A program made the translations under genes and the position numbers. Below are positions 27,301 through 36,125 of a stretch of DNA of 64,000 nucleotides, one piece after another; within the stretch, counting starts at the first letter, position 1; each line of letters starts with the position of its first letter. Under the pieces are notes generated by a model. That model searched no databases. It was not told where the DNA came from and was given only the letters and a program-made list of their open reading frames with translations. Source of the stretch: Subtercola sp. PAMC28395 (GTDB taxonomy: Bacteria; Actinomycetota; Actinomycetes; Actinomycetales; Microbacteriaceae); assembly GCF_018889995.1 (NCBI RefSeq), contig NZ_CP076547.1, positions 806,001 through 870,000 on the forward strand, written 5' to 3'.

Positions 27301-30300
27301 GCCGATACCACGACGCGGTCTTTCGCGATCTCGGCGGTGACACCGTCGGCGGGCTGCAGGCTGCCGTCTACCAGCGAGAGTAGGTCACCATCGGGGTCGG
27401 TGTCATTGACGAGCACGGGAACCGCGACCTCGCGACCGGGCTTGACCGTGATCGAGTCTTCGACAGCATTCGGGTTCTGGTTGGTACTGCCGGGCTTGGC
27501 AATGCCGACGAGAACCGAGCCCACCGCCGACGCGCCCGGCCGATCTCGCACGACATAGGTGAACGAGTCGGTTCCGGTCGACTGAGCGTACGCCTCGTAG
27601 ACCAGCCAGCTGTCGCCGACCTCAGTGATGCGTCCCTTCTGAGGCGCAGTGCCCTGCCCCACGAGGTCGACCGAGTCTCCATCAGGGTCGATGCCTGTCA
27701 GCGTCACGGGAATGCGCACCGTCGTTCCCGACAATACGCGGGCGGTCAACGGCAACGGTCGTGGCGCAGAGTTCGACGCCGCATCGACCGGCAGAATGCG
27801 AATGGTGACGTATCCGGCGTCTTTCTGACCGAGGCTATCCATCACGTCATAGGTCGCGTACACGGTCTTGGCAACGGGCCCCGCCTTGAAGCGCAGCGTG
27901 TTTTCGGACACGAACAGATCCCCGTCGGCTGGCGACACGAGTGGGGCCACCAGCGTCGGAGACAGCGTGATCGTGTCTCCGTTAGGGTCGTAGTCGTTAG
28001 CGAGCACCGGAATTGTGACATAGTCGCCCGCCCGAACGCTGACCGTGTCGTCGACCGCGACGGGCGGATCGAGCTGCGCCGGGGCCGGCACGGGAATGAT
28101 GACGACATCCCCGGTCGACGATGACACCCCGTTCGACACCGTGTAGGTGAACGTCACAGGCCCGGTCATCGCATTGCGCGCCGACACCTTCAACACCCTA
28201 TGTTCGAGCACCGCAACGGTCAGCCCGGCGGAATCCGGCACCGACACCGACTGCACGACGAGGATTCCCCCATTCGGGTCTGAGTCGTTCTGCAGCACGT
28301 CGACGAGCACGTTTCGCCCGGTCGTGAGCAGGCCCTGGTCTCGAACCGCGATCGGCGGCGAATCAGAAGTCACCGGCTGCGTGACGTCGATGCGCACCAG
28401 ACCGGCGACCGTATTGGGCCCATCCGACGCGAAATACTGCACGTAGTATGTCTTCGCCGCCGTTGCGTTGAACGTGAACGTTCCCGCGGCGTAGTCCGGC
28501 GTCAGCGTCGTACCGGGGCTGCCATCGCCCGCCACTTTCGCCAGCCGCAGCGCGACACCGCTCGGGCTGATGTCATTCAGCAGCGGTGCGACCAAGACAT
28601 CTTGGCCGACCGTGGTGGTGAAGTGATCGCCGTTCGTAATCGGCTTAGTCGAGCCTGCTGCCTTCACGTCGACGCGCAACGTTCCCTTAGCGGTATCGGT
28701 GCCGTCAGACACCGATACCGCAATCGTCTTGCGGCCTTCAACCCCACCGACTGCGTCATACGTCACCTTGCCGTCGGGCGTGAAGGTCACGATGTCGGTA
28801 TCGCTCGACTCAGCTCCCGTGAGAATGAGGTCGTCTCCGTCGGGGTCGCTCCAGTCCGCCATCACGTTGACAGTGGTCGTCTTGCCGTTCTCGACCGTCG
28901 TCGTCGACGGTCGCTTCTGCACGGGCGGCCGGTTCGTACCCGCCGCGCTCACACTCAGCGTCACCGTGGCCTCGGCCTGGCCTCCCCGGCCGTCATCGGC
29001 CTTGTATCGAAAACTGGCCGACCCCGACGCATCGGCGTTCACCGTCACCTGCAGCTGTGAACCCCCGAAGATCGGCTCGACGGTTCCGATCGACGGCTGA
29101 CTGCCCGACAGTGTCGCCGTGAGAATATCGCCGTCTGCATCGGTGTCATTGTCGAGAACCGGCAGGATGATCGTTCTCCCTGCTCTCACACCGAAACTGT
29201 CGTCGACGGCAACCGGAGGAGTGTTGGCGGTCGAACGCTGGGGCAGGACGTTCGCGATCTGGTCTTGGTTGTCGGCGTTGTCGTCGAGTTCGCTCTGCGA
29301 CGGTGGCGGCGTCACATCGGCCCAGTTGTCGACCTGCAGCATGCTCTGATTGACCAGCCACATGAGCCCGCTGGTGAGGTCGTTGAGAACGACCACGTCA
29401 CGGTTCACCCGAAACCGCAGAACCGAATCGGGCTGCAGGTTGGGCACGGCAGCCGTCACGTCGTTGCTGTCGCCGGCACAGTCCCTGACATATTCCGCGG
29501 ACCCTGACCAGGCTGCGTAACCGCATCCGCCGAGGTACACCGGAGCCGCAGGAACCCCCTTCGCGCCAGCATCCGTTCGCTGGGCCTGACCGCCGTCGAG
29601 AGGTTGGGTGATGAGCTGCGTCGGGGTGGCGAGCAGAACACTCGAGCTGTCGGGGCCACTCTGTTGAAGAACGGCACCCCCAGCATCCGGAACCTGAACG
29701 GTCTTGCCCCCGGGCAAGTAGAGGGTCGAACTCGTCGAGTCGAAGATGGCCGCGTTCGCCCCGACAGCACTGATAGTCAGCACCGCGGTGTCGGCGAATT
29801 GCGGTAGCGACGTTCTGGTGGCCGGCTCGTACCCGCCAACCCCATCGGGTGCGATCACGACCAGCTCGTGATTGTCGCTAGACACAGCCCGCACGGCCCC
29901 ATCAGGCCCCACCGCAACAGCAGAACCAGCACCGAGCGTCACCATCGGGTCGGTGCCCTTCGCCGAGAACGAGTCGACCTGTGACGCCGGCACAACGTAG
30001 AGCGCACCCGTGTCAGGCTCGAGAATCGCCGTCGTCTCGCCACCGAGCACCACGGTCGCCTGCGTGGGAAGAGTCACGTCGCCGCCGAAGACCGACTTCG
30101 CTGGGTCGATCGTGTTCAGAGTCGAATCGGCGGTATCTACGGTCATCACCGTGTTGCCCGACTGCAGAACGTCGAACTGATCCGTCTTCGTTCGCAGACC
30201 CTCGTCGAGCACCTGCGACTGGTGGTTGAGGTGCCCCACCAGCAGCCCGCTGGCCTTGGTGACCCACACCCCGCCGTCATTAAGTTCGACATTGGCGGTC

Positions 30301-30407
30301 TTGAAGCCCTGGTAGAAGATCGCAATCAGGGCGAGCACCAGCGACGACGAGCAGATGATCGCCACAGAGATCAGCGAGCGTCTTCTGCTCAGTATGCCCC
30401 TCAGCAC
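24378..30407 (-). CDS. Giant surface protein with Ig-like/cadherin-like and FN3 repeats
   Basis: About 2009 residues. A single membrane helix lies near residues 10-35 (VAIICSSSLVLALIAIFYQGF) after an Arg-rich start (SRRRS), giving a long outer part. Residues about 40-350 are beta-rich and may form a propeller-like domain. About ten Ig-like/cadherin-like repeats follow, with the recurring pattern VDD..V..G....PVL.ND.DPDGD. Three to four fibronectin-III domains occupy about 1465-1840. A C-terminal domain has Trp-rich strands. The DPDGD turns suggest calcium binding. I chose the GTG at 30407 because GGGGGAG precedes it at 8 bases; ATG at 30476 has no site. As the first gene of the operon it is probably the external scaffold or cell-wall-spanning part of the apparatus. 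Confidence 0.88.
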   Translation of the reverse strand: MLRGILSRRRSLISVAIICSSSLVLALIAIFYQGFKTANVELNDGGVWVTKASGLLVGHLNHQSQVLDEGLRTKTDQFDVLQSGNTVMTVDTADSTLNTIDPAKSVFGGDVTLPTQATVVLGGETTAILEPDTGALYVVPASQVDSFSAKGTDPMVTLGAGSAVAVGPDGAVRAVSSDNHELVVIAPDGVGGYEPATRTSLPQFADTAVLTISAVGANAAIFDSTSSTLYLPGGKTVQVPDAGGAVLQQSGPDSSSVLLATPTQLITQPLDGGQAQRTDAGAKGVPAAPVYLGGCGYAAWSGSAEYVRDCAGDSNDVTAAVPNLQPDSVLRFRVNRDVVVLNDLTSGLMWLVNQSMLQVDNWADVTPPPSQSELDDNADNQDQIANVLPQRSTANTPPVAVDDSFGVRAGRTIILPVLDNDTDADGDILTATLSGSQPSIGTVEPIFGGSQLQVTVNADASGSASFRYKADDGRGGQAEATVTLSVSAAGTNRPPVQKRPSTTTVENGKTTTVNVMADWSDPDGDDLILTGAESSDTDIVTFTPDGKVTYDAVGGVEGRKTIAVSVSDGTDTAKGTLRVDVKAAGSTKPITNGDHFTTTVGQDVLVAPLLNDISPSGVALRLAKVAGDGSPGTTLTPDYAAGTFTFNATAAKTYYVQYFASDGPNTVAGLVRIDVTQPVTSDSPPIAVRDQGLLTTGRNVLVDVLQNDSDPNGGILVVQSVSVPDSAGLTVAVLEHRVLKVSARNAMTGPVTFTYTVSNGVSSSTGDVVIIPVPAPAQLDPPVAVDDTVSVRAGDYVTIPVLANDYDPNGDTITLSPTLVAPLVSPADGDLFVSENTLRFKAGPVAKTVYATYDVMDSLGQKDAGYVTIRILPVDAASNSAPRPLPLTARVLSGTTVRIPVTLTGIDPDGDSVDLVGQGTAPQKGRITEVGDSWLVYEAYAQSTGTDSFTYVVRDRPGASAVGSVLVGIAKPGSTNQNPNAVEDSITVKPGREVAVPVLVNDTDPDGDLLSLVDGSLQPADGVTAEIAKDRVVVSAPDKEGTYSIGYQVADPWGGTAYGVLQVTVSASAPLLAPIARDDRVSAAGIVGQTSVSVNVLTNDEDPDGVADQLSVSSDDPAVTGMSKGSVTIALAVDPQIVLYTVTDPDGLTASAFVLVPGTGVVRPTLKSTVKPVEVKSGQSVELKLSDYVDVAKGKTPRITVANKVTANHANGDALIKDETTLVYTPAADYYGPDAISFEVTDGTGPDDPTGLTSVLVIPITVLAPSNRPPSFIGGTVNVAPGEDPITVNLRAMSKDPDPEDLQKLSYSIDGSVPAGFSLSVDGQNLKASAASDATKGQTGTVTIAVSDGTNSPVTGTLNLSVSASTRPLATTADDIVDNAAQGKAVTVSVLGNDTSPFSGKALTVIGATVETGDGSSTFTGNDVTITPSSTFVGTMVVRYRVQDSTKDPDREVDGRVRLTVKGKPGTPSTPSVTSIQDHTVVLSWTPPVNNGSVITSYTVRSDKGTTNTCASTTCTLSNLTNDVEYTFTVTATNAIGESDPSPASAVARPDARPSAPAPPSLVFGDKSLTVSWNTPVTTGSPVTSYTLEISPLPAFGSAQQTVSGNSTVWTGLENGTAYTVRVQAHNRAPDPSDWSGMSAPMVPAGVPDAPGAPTTSAAQPVGGQAQIALTWSVPNNNGDAIAGYTVNVLQNGAVVNSFAAPSNSANATVSISQTDYTFTVSAKNKAGQGATSGQSDARRAAAPPGAPKNVVATPGDGVLDVTFAAGDLNGSRSDEITYNYSVNGGGSGSVGAGSTSIHIGGLQNGSSYSVQIYESSKVVSQSGPAATSNAVSPFGKPIITLQAVNRQDNAVQFVWNVNSNGSALNSASPGVDGNGNGNQTNGGLQPSQSTSIHVSYSNAAGTSTADWSGNANDPPPMRLWLTRSGDTVTYHWQNVAAGNWTDVSMFRCWNVPPNTQSGNVNKVGSVAGSFSTPNGSITVPCGSGVTDSFSVEPWRNGPWLQINGSWGG

Positions 30408-30803
30408 TCGCGTGACTCCCCCGGAATTGAATTGCAGACTCCCTGCTCCCCCTGATGATGGAGCACACCGCCTCATGAGGGCGATGGGTAGAAATCCCCA
30501 TCAGCTTCTCGATCACATTGAATTCGTGCAAGCCTGTGAAGTCAGTGGCACCCGAGAGAGGGGCAACCAATACGCGCTGCAGCGTGAAGACCCTCGGACG
30601 CAGGCGAATACCGTGATTCAGTCCCCTGGGTCCCACTTCGTTCCGAGGGGACAATTCGCCTCGATCCAGTCAAGGACGTCTCGCGTTGGCATCAGTGAGT
30701 CGCTATGCGACAGCCTCCGACGTTCATCGCGAATCAACCGCCCGATTATGCGCCACAATGGCCTCAGTAGATGTATCACTATGCGCTGGGGGAGGCCTGG
30801 GAC
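30408..30803. other. Divergent control region between secretion operon and sensor operon
   Basis: These 396 bases contain no convincing gene and must hold the promoters of both the leftward secretion operon and the rightward response-regulator operon. Two inverted repeats stand out: GATGGG/CCCATC at 30483-30488 and 30497-30502 (8-base gap), and GTCCCC/GGGGAC at 30621-30626 and 30647-30652 (20-base gap). Either could bind the LuxR-type regulator encoded at 30804. I could not fix -10/-35 boxes. Confidence 0.5.
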
Positions 30804-31460
30804 GTGATGCTCCAACGGGGAACTGTGACCAAGGTGGCGGTGGTCGACGACCACGCCTTCGTTTCGGCCGCCCTCGCCGCGATCCTGGCCGACCACCCCT
30901 CACTTCAACTAGTCGGCGACGCGCCCACAGTGCCTGCCCTCCTCACACTCGATCTTGCCCCCGACCTCGTTGTTTTGGACCTGCGCCTGGCCGACGGATC
31001 ATCCCCCGTGAACAACGTCGGCCGCCTTCGAGATGCTGGCGCCGAAGTGCTTGCGTACACTTCGGCCGAGCATCCGCAGCTCATCAGGGCCGCCGCAAAG
31101 ACCCCACTGCTCGGCCTGGTGCGCAAGTCGGCCCCGCTAGACACACTGGTTGATGCACTGGAGGCCGCGGCCACCGGGTTCGTCGCCCCTTCGGCCGACC
31201 TAGCGTCTGCTCTCAGCTCCGACCCTGAGGTGAAGGACGCAGGCCTGAGCGACCAGGAAAGCCGAGTGCTCGCATTATTCGCCGACGGTCTGAAGACGCA
31301 AATCGTCTCAAGTGAGCTCGGCATCGCTCCCGGAACCGTCGAGGACTATGTTCGCCGAATCCGCGCAAAGTACGCGCGCGTCGGCCGACCCGCTCACAAT
31401 AAAGTCGACCTCTACAAGCGCGCACTCGAAGACGGCCTACTTCGCTCTCCCAGCGAATGA
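30804..31460 (+). CDS. NarL/LuxR-type response regulator
   Basis: 218 residues. The receiver domain has the acidic pair in VAVVDDHAF, the phospho-acceptor Asp in LVVLDLRLADG near residue 54, the Thr/Ser of AYTSAEH and the Lys of GLVRKSAP, so it looks fully functional. The C-terminal LuxR-type HTH runs from LSDQESRVLALFADGL through SELGIAPGTVEDYVRRIRAKY. I chose GTG at 30804, with GGGGGAGG 8 bases upstream; ATG at 30807 is the next codon. It is divergent from the secretion operon and overlaps the histidine kinase start (ATGA), so it is the natural candidate to control that operon. Confidence 0.92.
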   Translation: MMLQRGTVTKVAVVDDHAFVSAALAAILADHPSLQLVGDAPTVPALLTLDLAPDLVVLDLRLADGSSPVNNVGRLRDAGAEVLAYTSAEHPQLIRAAAKTPLLGLVRKSAPLDTLVDALEAAATGFVAPSADLASALSSDPEVKDAGLSDQESRVLALFADGLKTQIVSSELGIAPGTVEDYVRRIRAKYARVGRPAHNKVDLYKRALEDGLLRSPSE

Positions 31461-32671
31461 GCGCACAAAAGGCAACGATCGAAGCCGCACCTGCAGCAGC
31501 GCACGAGGCCGAAACGCGCATGCGCCGTCTTACATCTTTCACCTTGGGCATCGGAGCCCTCATCGCCTTCGGTTCCATCAGCGAGAACATCGTCGCCCAG
31601 CTCGCCGACTTTCACCTTTGGTGGTCCGTTGTGGCGATTTCGGCCGCCGTAGCCCTTCCCCTTGCCTTGGCAGTCGCAAGTCGGGTTGCGTCAAGACGAA
31701 CCCTTCGAGCCCTCGCCGGTGCAATTGCCATCACTTACCTCGCGGCCCTACTTACCCTCACCCTTGGCACGCGCACTGGCACATTGCCTCCAGAAGCAAA
31801 CGCCCCATGGATGCTCGGGATCACACCGATCGCCGCGATCGCCGCAGCGCTCGCCTTCAGCATGCAACTGGCTTGGGCATATTGCGGCATCACCGCAGTA
31901 CTGGTCGCGGGGGACCGCATCCTCGCCCACTCGACCGACATTGCCCTGGTTGCGACTCAAGATGCCCTTGTCGCCCTCCTTGTGCAGGCAGTCTTCACTG
32001 CCCTCGTGCTCGTGAGCCTCTCTACCGCACGCACACTCGACCACCTCGCTCACCAGGCCCGCATGGAGATGACGGAACGCGCCGTGCGGGATGCACGGCT
32101 CAGACAGCGCGTGCACGCCTCCTCTCTTGTTCACGACCATGTGCTTGCCACCCTCCTACTCGCATCTCGCGATGAATCCGACGACTTTCGACCAACGATC
32201 TCTGTCTCGGCCCTGAACAGCCTCACAGCGATAGCGCGGTACGCGGCACCTCCAATGGCCATAGCCGTGTCTCCGCTCGACTTCGCCTGGAGGCTGCAGG
32301 CAACGACAACGCAGATGGCGCCGTTCGCCTTATTCGAGTACGCGCTGGCCCCGGCGGCCCACATGATTTCGGTCGACGTGGCTGAGACACTCTCCGAAGC
32401 CGCGGCGGAGGCTCTACGAAACAGCCTCCGCCACGCTGGTGGGTCCGATGTCAACCGAGCGGTTCGCGTCGATCTCTACGCAGCCGGAGCTCGCATTGTG
32501 ATTCTCGACGACGGAGCAGGCTTTGATCTCGCAAGCGTGCCCGAGAGCCGCCTCGGTCTCAGAGTCAGCATCACTCAACGCGTGACTCTCCTTCCTGGAG
32601 GGCGAGCCAGCATATTGTCACGCCCGGGAGAGGGAACAATTGTCTCGCTGGAATGGAATTCGCGTGACTGA
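31457..32671 (+). CDS. Membrane histidine kinase
   Basis: 404 residues. Five to six hydrophobic helices occupy residues about 28-200. A helical stretch with SSLVHDHVLATLL near residue 222 matches the H-D-x-V-L-x-x-L phospho-acceptor box of HisKA_3-type kinases. The ATPase domain has the N box EALRNSLRHAG near 318, the G1 box IVILDDGAGFDL near 350 and a final G2-like GEGTIVSLEW. It overlaps the response regulator by ATGA. The sensed signal is unknown; the sensor part is the membrane bundle itself, with no sizeable outer domain. Confidence 0.88.
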   Translation: MSAQKATIEAAPAAAHEAETRMRRLTSFTLGIGALIAFGSISENIVAQLADFHLWWSVVAISAAVALPLALAVASRVASRRTLRALAGAIAITYLAALLTLTLGTRTGTLPPEANAPWMLGITPIAAIAAALAFSMQLAWAYCGITAVLVAGDRILAHSTDIALVATQDALVALLVQAVFTALVLVSLSTARTLDHLAHQARMEMTERAVRDARLRQRVHASSLVHDHVLATLLLASRDESDDFRPTISVSALNSLTAIARYAAPPMAIAVSPLDFAWRLQATTTQMAPFALFEYALAPAAHMISVDVAETLSEAAAEALRNSLRHAGGSDVNRAVRVDLYAAGARIVILDDGAGFDLASVPESRLGLRVSITQRVTLLPGGRASILSRPGEGTIVSLEWNSRD

Positions 32672-33689
32672 ATCTCAGCCGAGCTTTGACGTGCCGGCCC
32701 TCCTCAAGCTGCCGAGCATCGGTTCATCCGTTCTCTTCGTCGCCTATTCCGCGACAGTACTGGCTCTCGCGTACACTGCGGGCGGAGACCCGATGCGTAC
32801 TTGGCAAGGCCTATTAGCGCTCGTCCTTGCGCTCGCTTCAGCAGTGTTGGTACTCGCCGCGGGAACCTACCCGCTTGCACGAGGCCGGTCAGCCCTCATC
32901 GCCGCCGCGCCGGCCGTCGTCGCCTACCTCATCACCCTGAACTTGCGTCCGGACGGCCTGCCCGGGTGGACCGCCTGGTACGTCCTGTCTGGCACGCTGG
33001 TGCTTCTAGCCCTCGCCGTCAGAGGACGCATCGCCATGGCCTGGGTCGGATTCGCAGCCGTGACCGCAGTGAATATCTTGTGGGCGGTCAGAGCTGGTCG
33101 AAACCCCCTCGACGGGCTGATCATGATGCAGGCTGCCGTTGCTATCCTCGTCTTCGGCAGCCTCTTCGCTGTAGGCCTTCGAACACTCATGGGCCGACTC
33201 CACGCTTACTCGGAGACGGAACACAAGCGAGCCGCATCAAGTGCAGCCGAGATTGCCACCGCCGAGGAACGCCGCGACCGCGTCGTCGAACTAGACGCCC
33301 TCGTTCGCGAACCCCTGACCATCCTCGCGTCAGACCTTTTCCTCAGCGCCGATTTCCGGTCCCGTCTCCGCGCCCTTGAGGGTGAACTGAGGGACCGAGT
33401 AAGTGGCGCCAACTTCCTCGTCGAGCCCGCGACGGTGGCCATACGAGCCGCGCGTGCGCGGGGAGTCGACGTGCTGTTCTTCGACGACGTTGGACTAGTT
33501 CAACTTCACCTTGACATCAAAACCCGCCTGGCTGCAACGATGGCGACAATTCTCGACGCCGTCGACCGCGGCTCAGCGACACTGCGACTTTCATCTGAAG
33601 CGCCTGGCACTATCAGGTTGTCAGCCGTCACTGAGGTCGATGGTGACCTCCATCGGTCGACCCAAGTGATCCACACACGCATGGGCTAA
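32664..33689 (+). CDS. Kinase-like membrane protein lacking the phospho-accepting His
   Basis: 341 residues beginning at a GTG that overlaps the histidine kinase end by 8 bases, preceded by GGAATGG. Five to six membrane helices fill about 20-175, as in its neighbour. A coiled-coil stretch (ERRDRVVELDALVREPL) then occupies the place where HisKA_3 kinases have H-D-x-V-L, but no His is present. The C-terminal 100 residues keep an ATPase-like pattern of strands and helices without recognisable N or G boxes. I read it as a degenerate histidine kinase that may dimerise with or modulate the active kinase. Alternatively it is an unrelated sensor membrane protein. Confidence 0.75.
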   Translation: MTESQPSFDVPALLKLPSIGSSVLFVAYSATVLALAYTAGGDPMRTWQGLLALVLALASAVLVLAAGTYPLARGRSALIAAAPAVVAYLITLNLRPDGLPGWTAWYVLSGTLVLLALAVRGRIAMAWVGFAAVTAVNILWAVRAGRNPLDGLIMMQAAVAILVFGSLFAVGLRTLMGRLHAYSETEHKRAASSAAEIATAEERRDRVVELDALVREPLTILASDLFLSADFRSRLRALEGELRDRVSGANFLVEPATVAIRAARARGVDVLFFDDVGLVQLHLDIKTRLAATMATILDAVDRGSATLRLSSEAPGTIRLSAVTEVDGDLHRSTQVIHTRMG

Positions 33690-33754
33690 GACGCTTTCCC
33701 GCCGCCCTGCCAGAAGCACGCCGAGGTCGGATCTTTGGCGCGAGCTCCACTGCG

Positions 33755-33778
33755 ACCCTCTGACCCTCTGACCCTCTG
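33755..33778. repeat. Three tandem copies of an 8-base unit
   Basis: ACCCTCTG is repeated three times without change and followed by ACAGAGG, whose CAGAGG can pair with CCTCTG to form alternative small hairpins. It lies between two convergent genes (stop at 33689 rightward, stop at 33822 leftward), so it may act in transcription termination. It could equally be replication slippage. Confidence 0.6.
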
Positions 33779-33821
33779 ACAGAGGATCTGCCACACGAGT
33801 TTCCGGTCGGGAGCATTCGGG

Positions 33822-34751
33822 TTAGACCAGGGTCGCGAGCGCGAGCGCGAGCCCGTCGGCGTGCACCGACGTCGTCACCTCGGTGGCCGCCGCCTTCACG
33901 TCATCGGGAGCCTGGCCCATGGCGACAGCCCGGCCATCCGCACCGGCCCACTCGAACATCTCGATGTCGTTGCGCCCATCGCCCACCGCGAACAGCCGCG
34001 ACGACGGGATGCCCAGCAGCTGCCGCACGCGTTCAAGCCCGGTCGACTTGTTGACGCCGTCGGGAGCGATGTCGAGCCACGCCGTCCACCCGACCGAGTA
34101 CGAGACGCGGTGCAAGCCCATGGTCTCGACGATCGCGAGGAAGTCCTCCATGTCGTGACCGGGCGAGATGACGACAACGCGCGTGGCGTCGATCGACAGG
34201 AGATCTTCGAACGCGACCTGCTCGCCGCCGACGCCCATCGAGTCACTCGGAAACTCGCCGGTGTAGCGAAAGTAGCCCTCTTCATCTTCGACGGCATAGT
34301 GAGCCTGGGCCAGGTGTGCCCGGATCTGCGTGAGCACCGCGGCCGGGTTGAAGGTCTCGACGATCTCGCGCCGATAGCCGAGCGGAGCATCCGGGTCGCG
34401 TTGCAGCGTGATGGCACCGTTCGAGCACACGACATACGTCGGCGTGATATCGAGCAGGTCGAGCACCGGCAGGGTCGCGGCGACGGAGCGGCCGGTGGCG
34501 AGCATGACCTCATGGCCGAGGCCGGTGAGGCGGGCGACCTGGTCGATCACGGCGTCGGTGATCGAGCCGTCTTCGTGCAGGATCGTGCCGTCGATGTCGA
34601 GCGTGACGAGCCAGCGGTCGACCGGATGCCCGGCTCTCGCCGGCGCGTCAACAAGCGCATCGGCGGGAATCTCTGCGCCTGCCGGCAATTCCCCGGGCAA
34701 CGCACCGACGTCGCCCGCGCTGGCGCTGGCGCCTGACGTTTCGACACTCAC
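33822..34751 (-). CDS. HAD-superfamily (Cof-type) sugar-phosphatase-like hydrolase
   Basis: 309 residues. After an Ala-rich extension of about 45 residues the HAD motifs appear: motif I DIDGTIL near 52, motif II LATGRS near 84, Lys of GVNKSTGL near 230 and motif [17 protein letters not shown] near 255. The large type-IIB cap lies between motifs II and III. This is the usual layout of Cof phosphatases acting on sugar phosphates or FMN. The GTG start overlaps the serS stop (GTGA), so the two are co-transcribed. Substrate unknown. Confidence 0.88.
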   Translation of the reverse strand: MSVETSGASASAGDVGALPGELPAGAEIPADALVDAPARAGHPVDRWLVTLDIDGTILHEDGSITDAVIDQVARLTGLGHEVMLATGRSVAATLPVLDLLDITPTYVVCSNGAITLQRDPDAPLGYRREIVETFNPAAVLTQIRAHLAQAHYAVEDEEGYFRYTGEFPSDSMGVGGEQVAFEDLLSIDATRVVVISPGHDMEDFLAIVETMGLHRVSYSVGWTAWLDIAPDGVNKSTGLERVRQLLGIPSSRLFAVGDGRNDIEMFEWAGADGRAVAMGQAPDDVKAAATEVTTSVHADGLALALATLV

Positions 34752-36025
34752 GGCCGGCGCCCGTTCAGCGGCTCGACGACCTCGAGGCCACCGAGGTACG
34801 GCCGCAGCGGCTCCGGCACGAGCACCGATCCGTCGGCGCGCTGGTGCGTTTCAAGGATAGCGACGATCCACCGGGTGGTGGCGAGGGTGCCGTTGAGGGT
34901 CGACACGGGTGCGGTCCTGCCCGATTCGGTGCGGTACCGGGCATCCAGTCGCCGTGCCTGGTACGTGGTGCAGTTCGAGGTCGAGGTGAGTTCGCGGAAC
35001 GTGTCCTGCGTGGGCACCCAGGCTTCGATATCGTATTTGCGCGCGGCACTCGAGCCGAGGTCACCGGCAGCGACGTCGATGACGCGGTAGTTGAGCCCGA
35101 GCGAGGTCAGAAGGTCTTCCTGGTAGCTGAGCAGTTTCAGGTGCTCAGCCTCGGCCTCTTCGGGCAGCACATACGAGAACATCTCGAGCTTGTTGAACTG
35201 GTGAACGCGCAGGATGCCCCGCGTATCTTTACCGCCCGACCCCGCCTCGCGGCGGTAGCAGGTCGACCAGCCGGCGTAGCGGTAGGGGCCCTCGCTCAGG
35301 TCGAGGATCTCATCGGAGTGGTACCCGGCGAGCGCCACCTCACTGGTGCCGGTGAGGTAGAGGTCATCGGCGGGCAGGTAGTAGATCTCGTCGGCATGCT
35401 CGCCGAGGAAACCGGTGCCGCGCATGATCTCGGGGCGCACGAGGGTGGGGGTGATCATGGGGGTGAAGCCCGAGTCGAGCGCCTTCTGCAGGGCCAGGTT
35501 CATGAGAGCGAGCTCGAGGCGGGCGCCGATGCCGGTGAGGAAGTAGAAGCGTGCGCCGCTGACCTTGGCGCCTCGCTGCAAGTCGAAAGCGCCAATCAGC
35601 TCGCCGAGCTCGACATGGTCGCGGGGTTCGAAGTCGAACGTGGGGCGCGTTCCGACCTCGCGGAGCGTGATGAAGTTCTCTTCGCCTCCCGAGGGCACCC
35701 CCGGGAGGATGGGATTGGCGATGGAGCCGACGAGGGCGAGGAACTGCTGCTCAGCATCCGTCGCCCGCTGGCCCGCAGCCTTGACCTCAGCGGCCAGCGA
35801 CTGGGCTTCGGCCACGAGGGCCTTCTTCTCGTCGGGAGCGGCCTTGGCGACGCGCTTGCCGAAGGTGTTCTGCGAGGCGCGCAGGTTCTCGAAGTCGGTG
35901 ATGGACGCGCGCCGCTCGACGTCGGCGGCGAGGGCCTGGTCGACGAGTTCGACGGAGTCACCCCTGGCTGCTTGCGACTGCTTGATGGCCTCGGGATTCT
36001 CGCGCAGAAGTACTGGATCGATCAC
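34748..36025 (-). CDS. serS: Seryl-tRNA synthetase
   Basis: 425 residues, the normal length. The protein charges tRNA-Ser, including the UGA isoacceptor at 6491. The N-terminal coiled-coil arm (about 30-105) precedes the class II catalytic core. Motif 2 is [34 protein letters not shown] near 252-280 and motif 3 is [16 protein letters not shown] near 380; [12 protein letters not shown] is the Ser-binding loop. It starts with GTG. TAGGAT at 36033-36038 sits 7 bases upstream, so the mRNA may be leaderless. Confidence 0.97.
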   Translation of the reverse strand: MIDPVLLRENPEAIKQSQAARGDSVELVDQALAADVERRASITDFENLRASQNTFGKRVAKAAPDEKKALVAEAQSLAAEVKAAGQRATDAEQQFLALVGSIANPILPGVPSGGEENFITLREVGTRPTFDFEPRDHVELGELIGAFDLQRGAKVSGARFYFLTGIGARLELALMNLALQKALDSGFTPMITPTLVRPEIMRGTGFLGEHADEIYYLPADDLYLTGTSEVALAGYHSDEILDLSEGPYRYAGWSTCYRREAGSGGKDTRGILRVHQFNKLEMFSYVLPEEAEAEHLKLLSYQEDLLTSLGLNYRVIDVAAGDLGSSAARKYDIEAWVPTQDTFRELTSTSNCTTYQARRLDARYRTESGRTAPVSTLNGTLATTRWIVAILETHQRADGSVLVPEPLRPYLGGLEVVEPLNGRRP

Positions 36026-36032
36026 CTAAGCA

Positions 36033-36038
36033 ATCCTA
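36033..36038 (-). promoter_or_regulatory. Candidate -10 box of serS
   Basis: TAGGAT on the minus strand fits TAnnnT and is 7 bases from the serS GTG, which would place the transcription start at or next to the start codon. No clear -35 box is seen in the GC-rich DNA upstream. Confidence 0.4.
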
Positions 36039-36125
36039 GGGCTTGCACCCCGGGCCGGGATGGGGCGGGTGGGGCAGTTGGATCTCTGGGTCGGGGCGGC
36101 CGCCGAGACGGGGCGCGCCCGGATA

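Noticed and set aside
6789..30407. Calling the cluster a standard mycobacterial ESX locus with EccB/D/E and MycP
   Set aside because: I searched the translations for a mycosin protease, an EccB-type and an EccD-type multi-helix protein and saw none. The multi-helix protein present is TgpA-like.
30471..30807. Small frames in the divergent gap before the response regulator
   Set aside because: No ribosome binding sites or recognisable proteins. The region fits a control region better.
33755..33778. CRISPR-like repeat cluster
   Set aside because: The units are 8 bases, contiguous and without spacers. No cas genes occur in the window.
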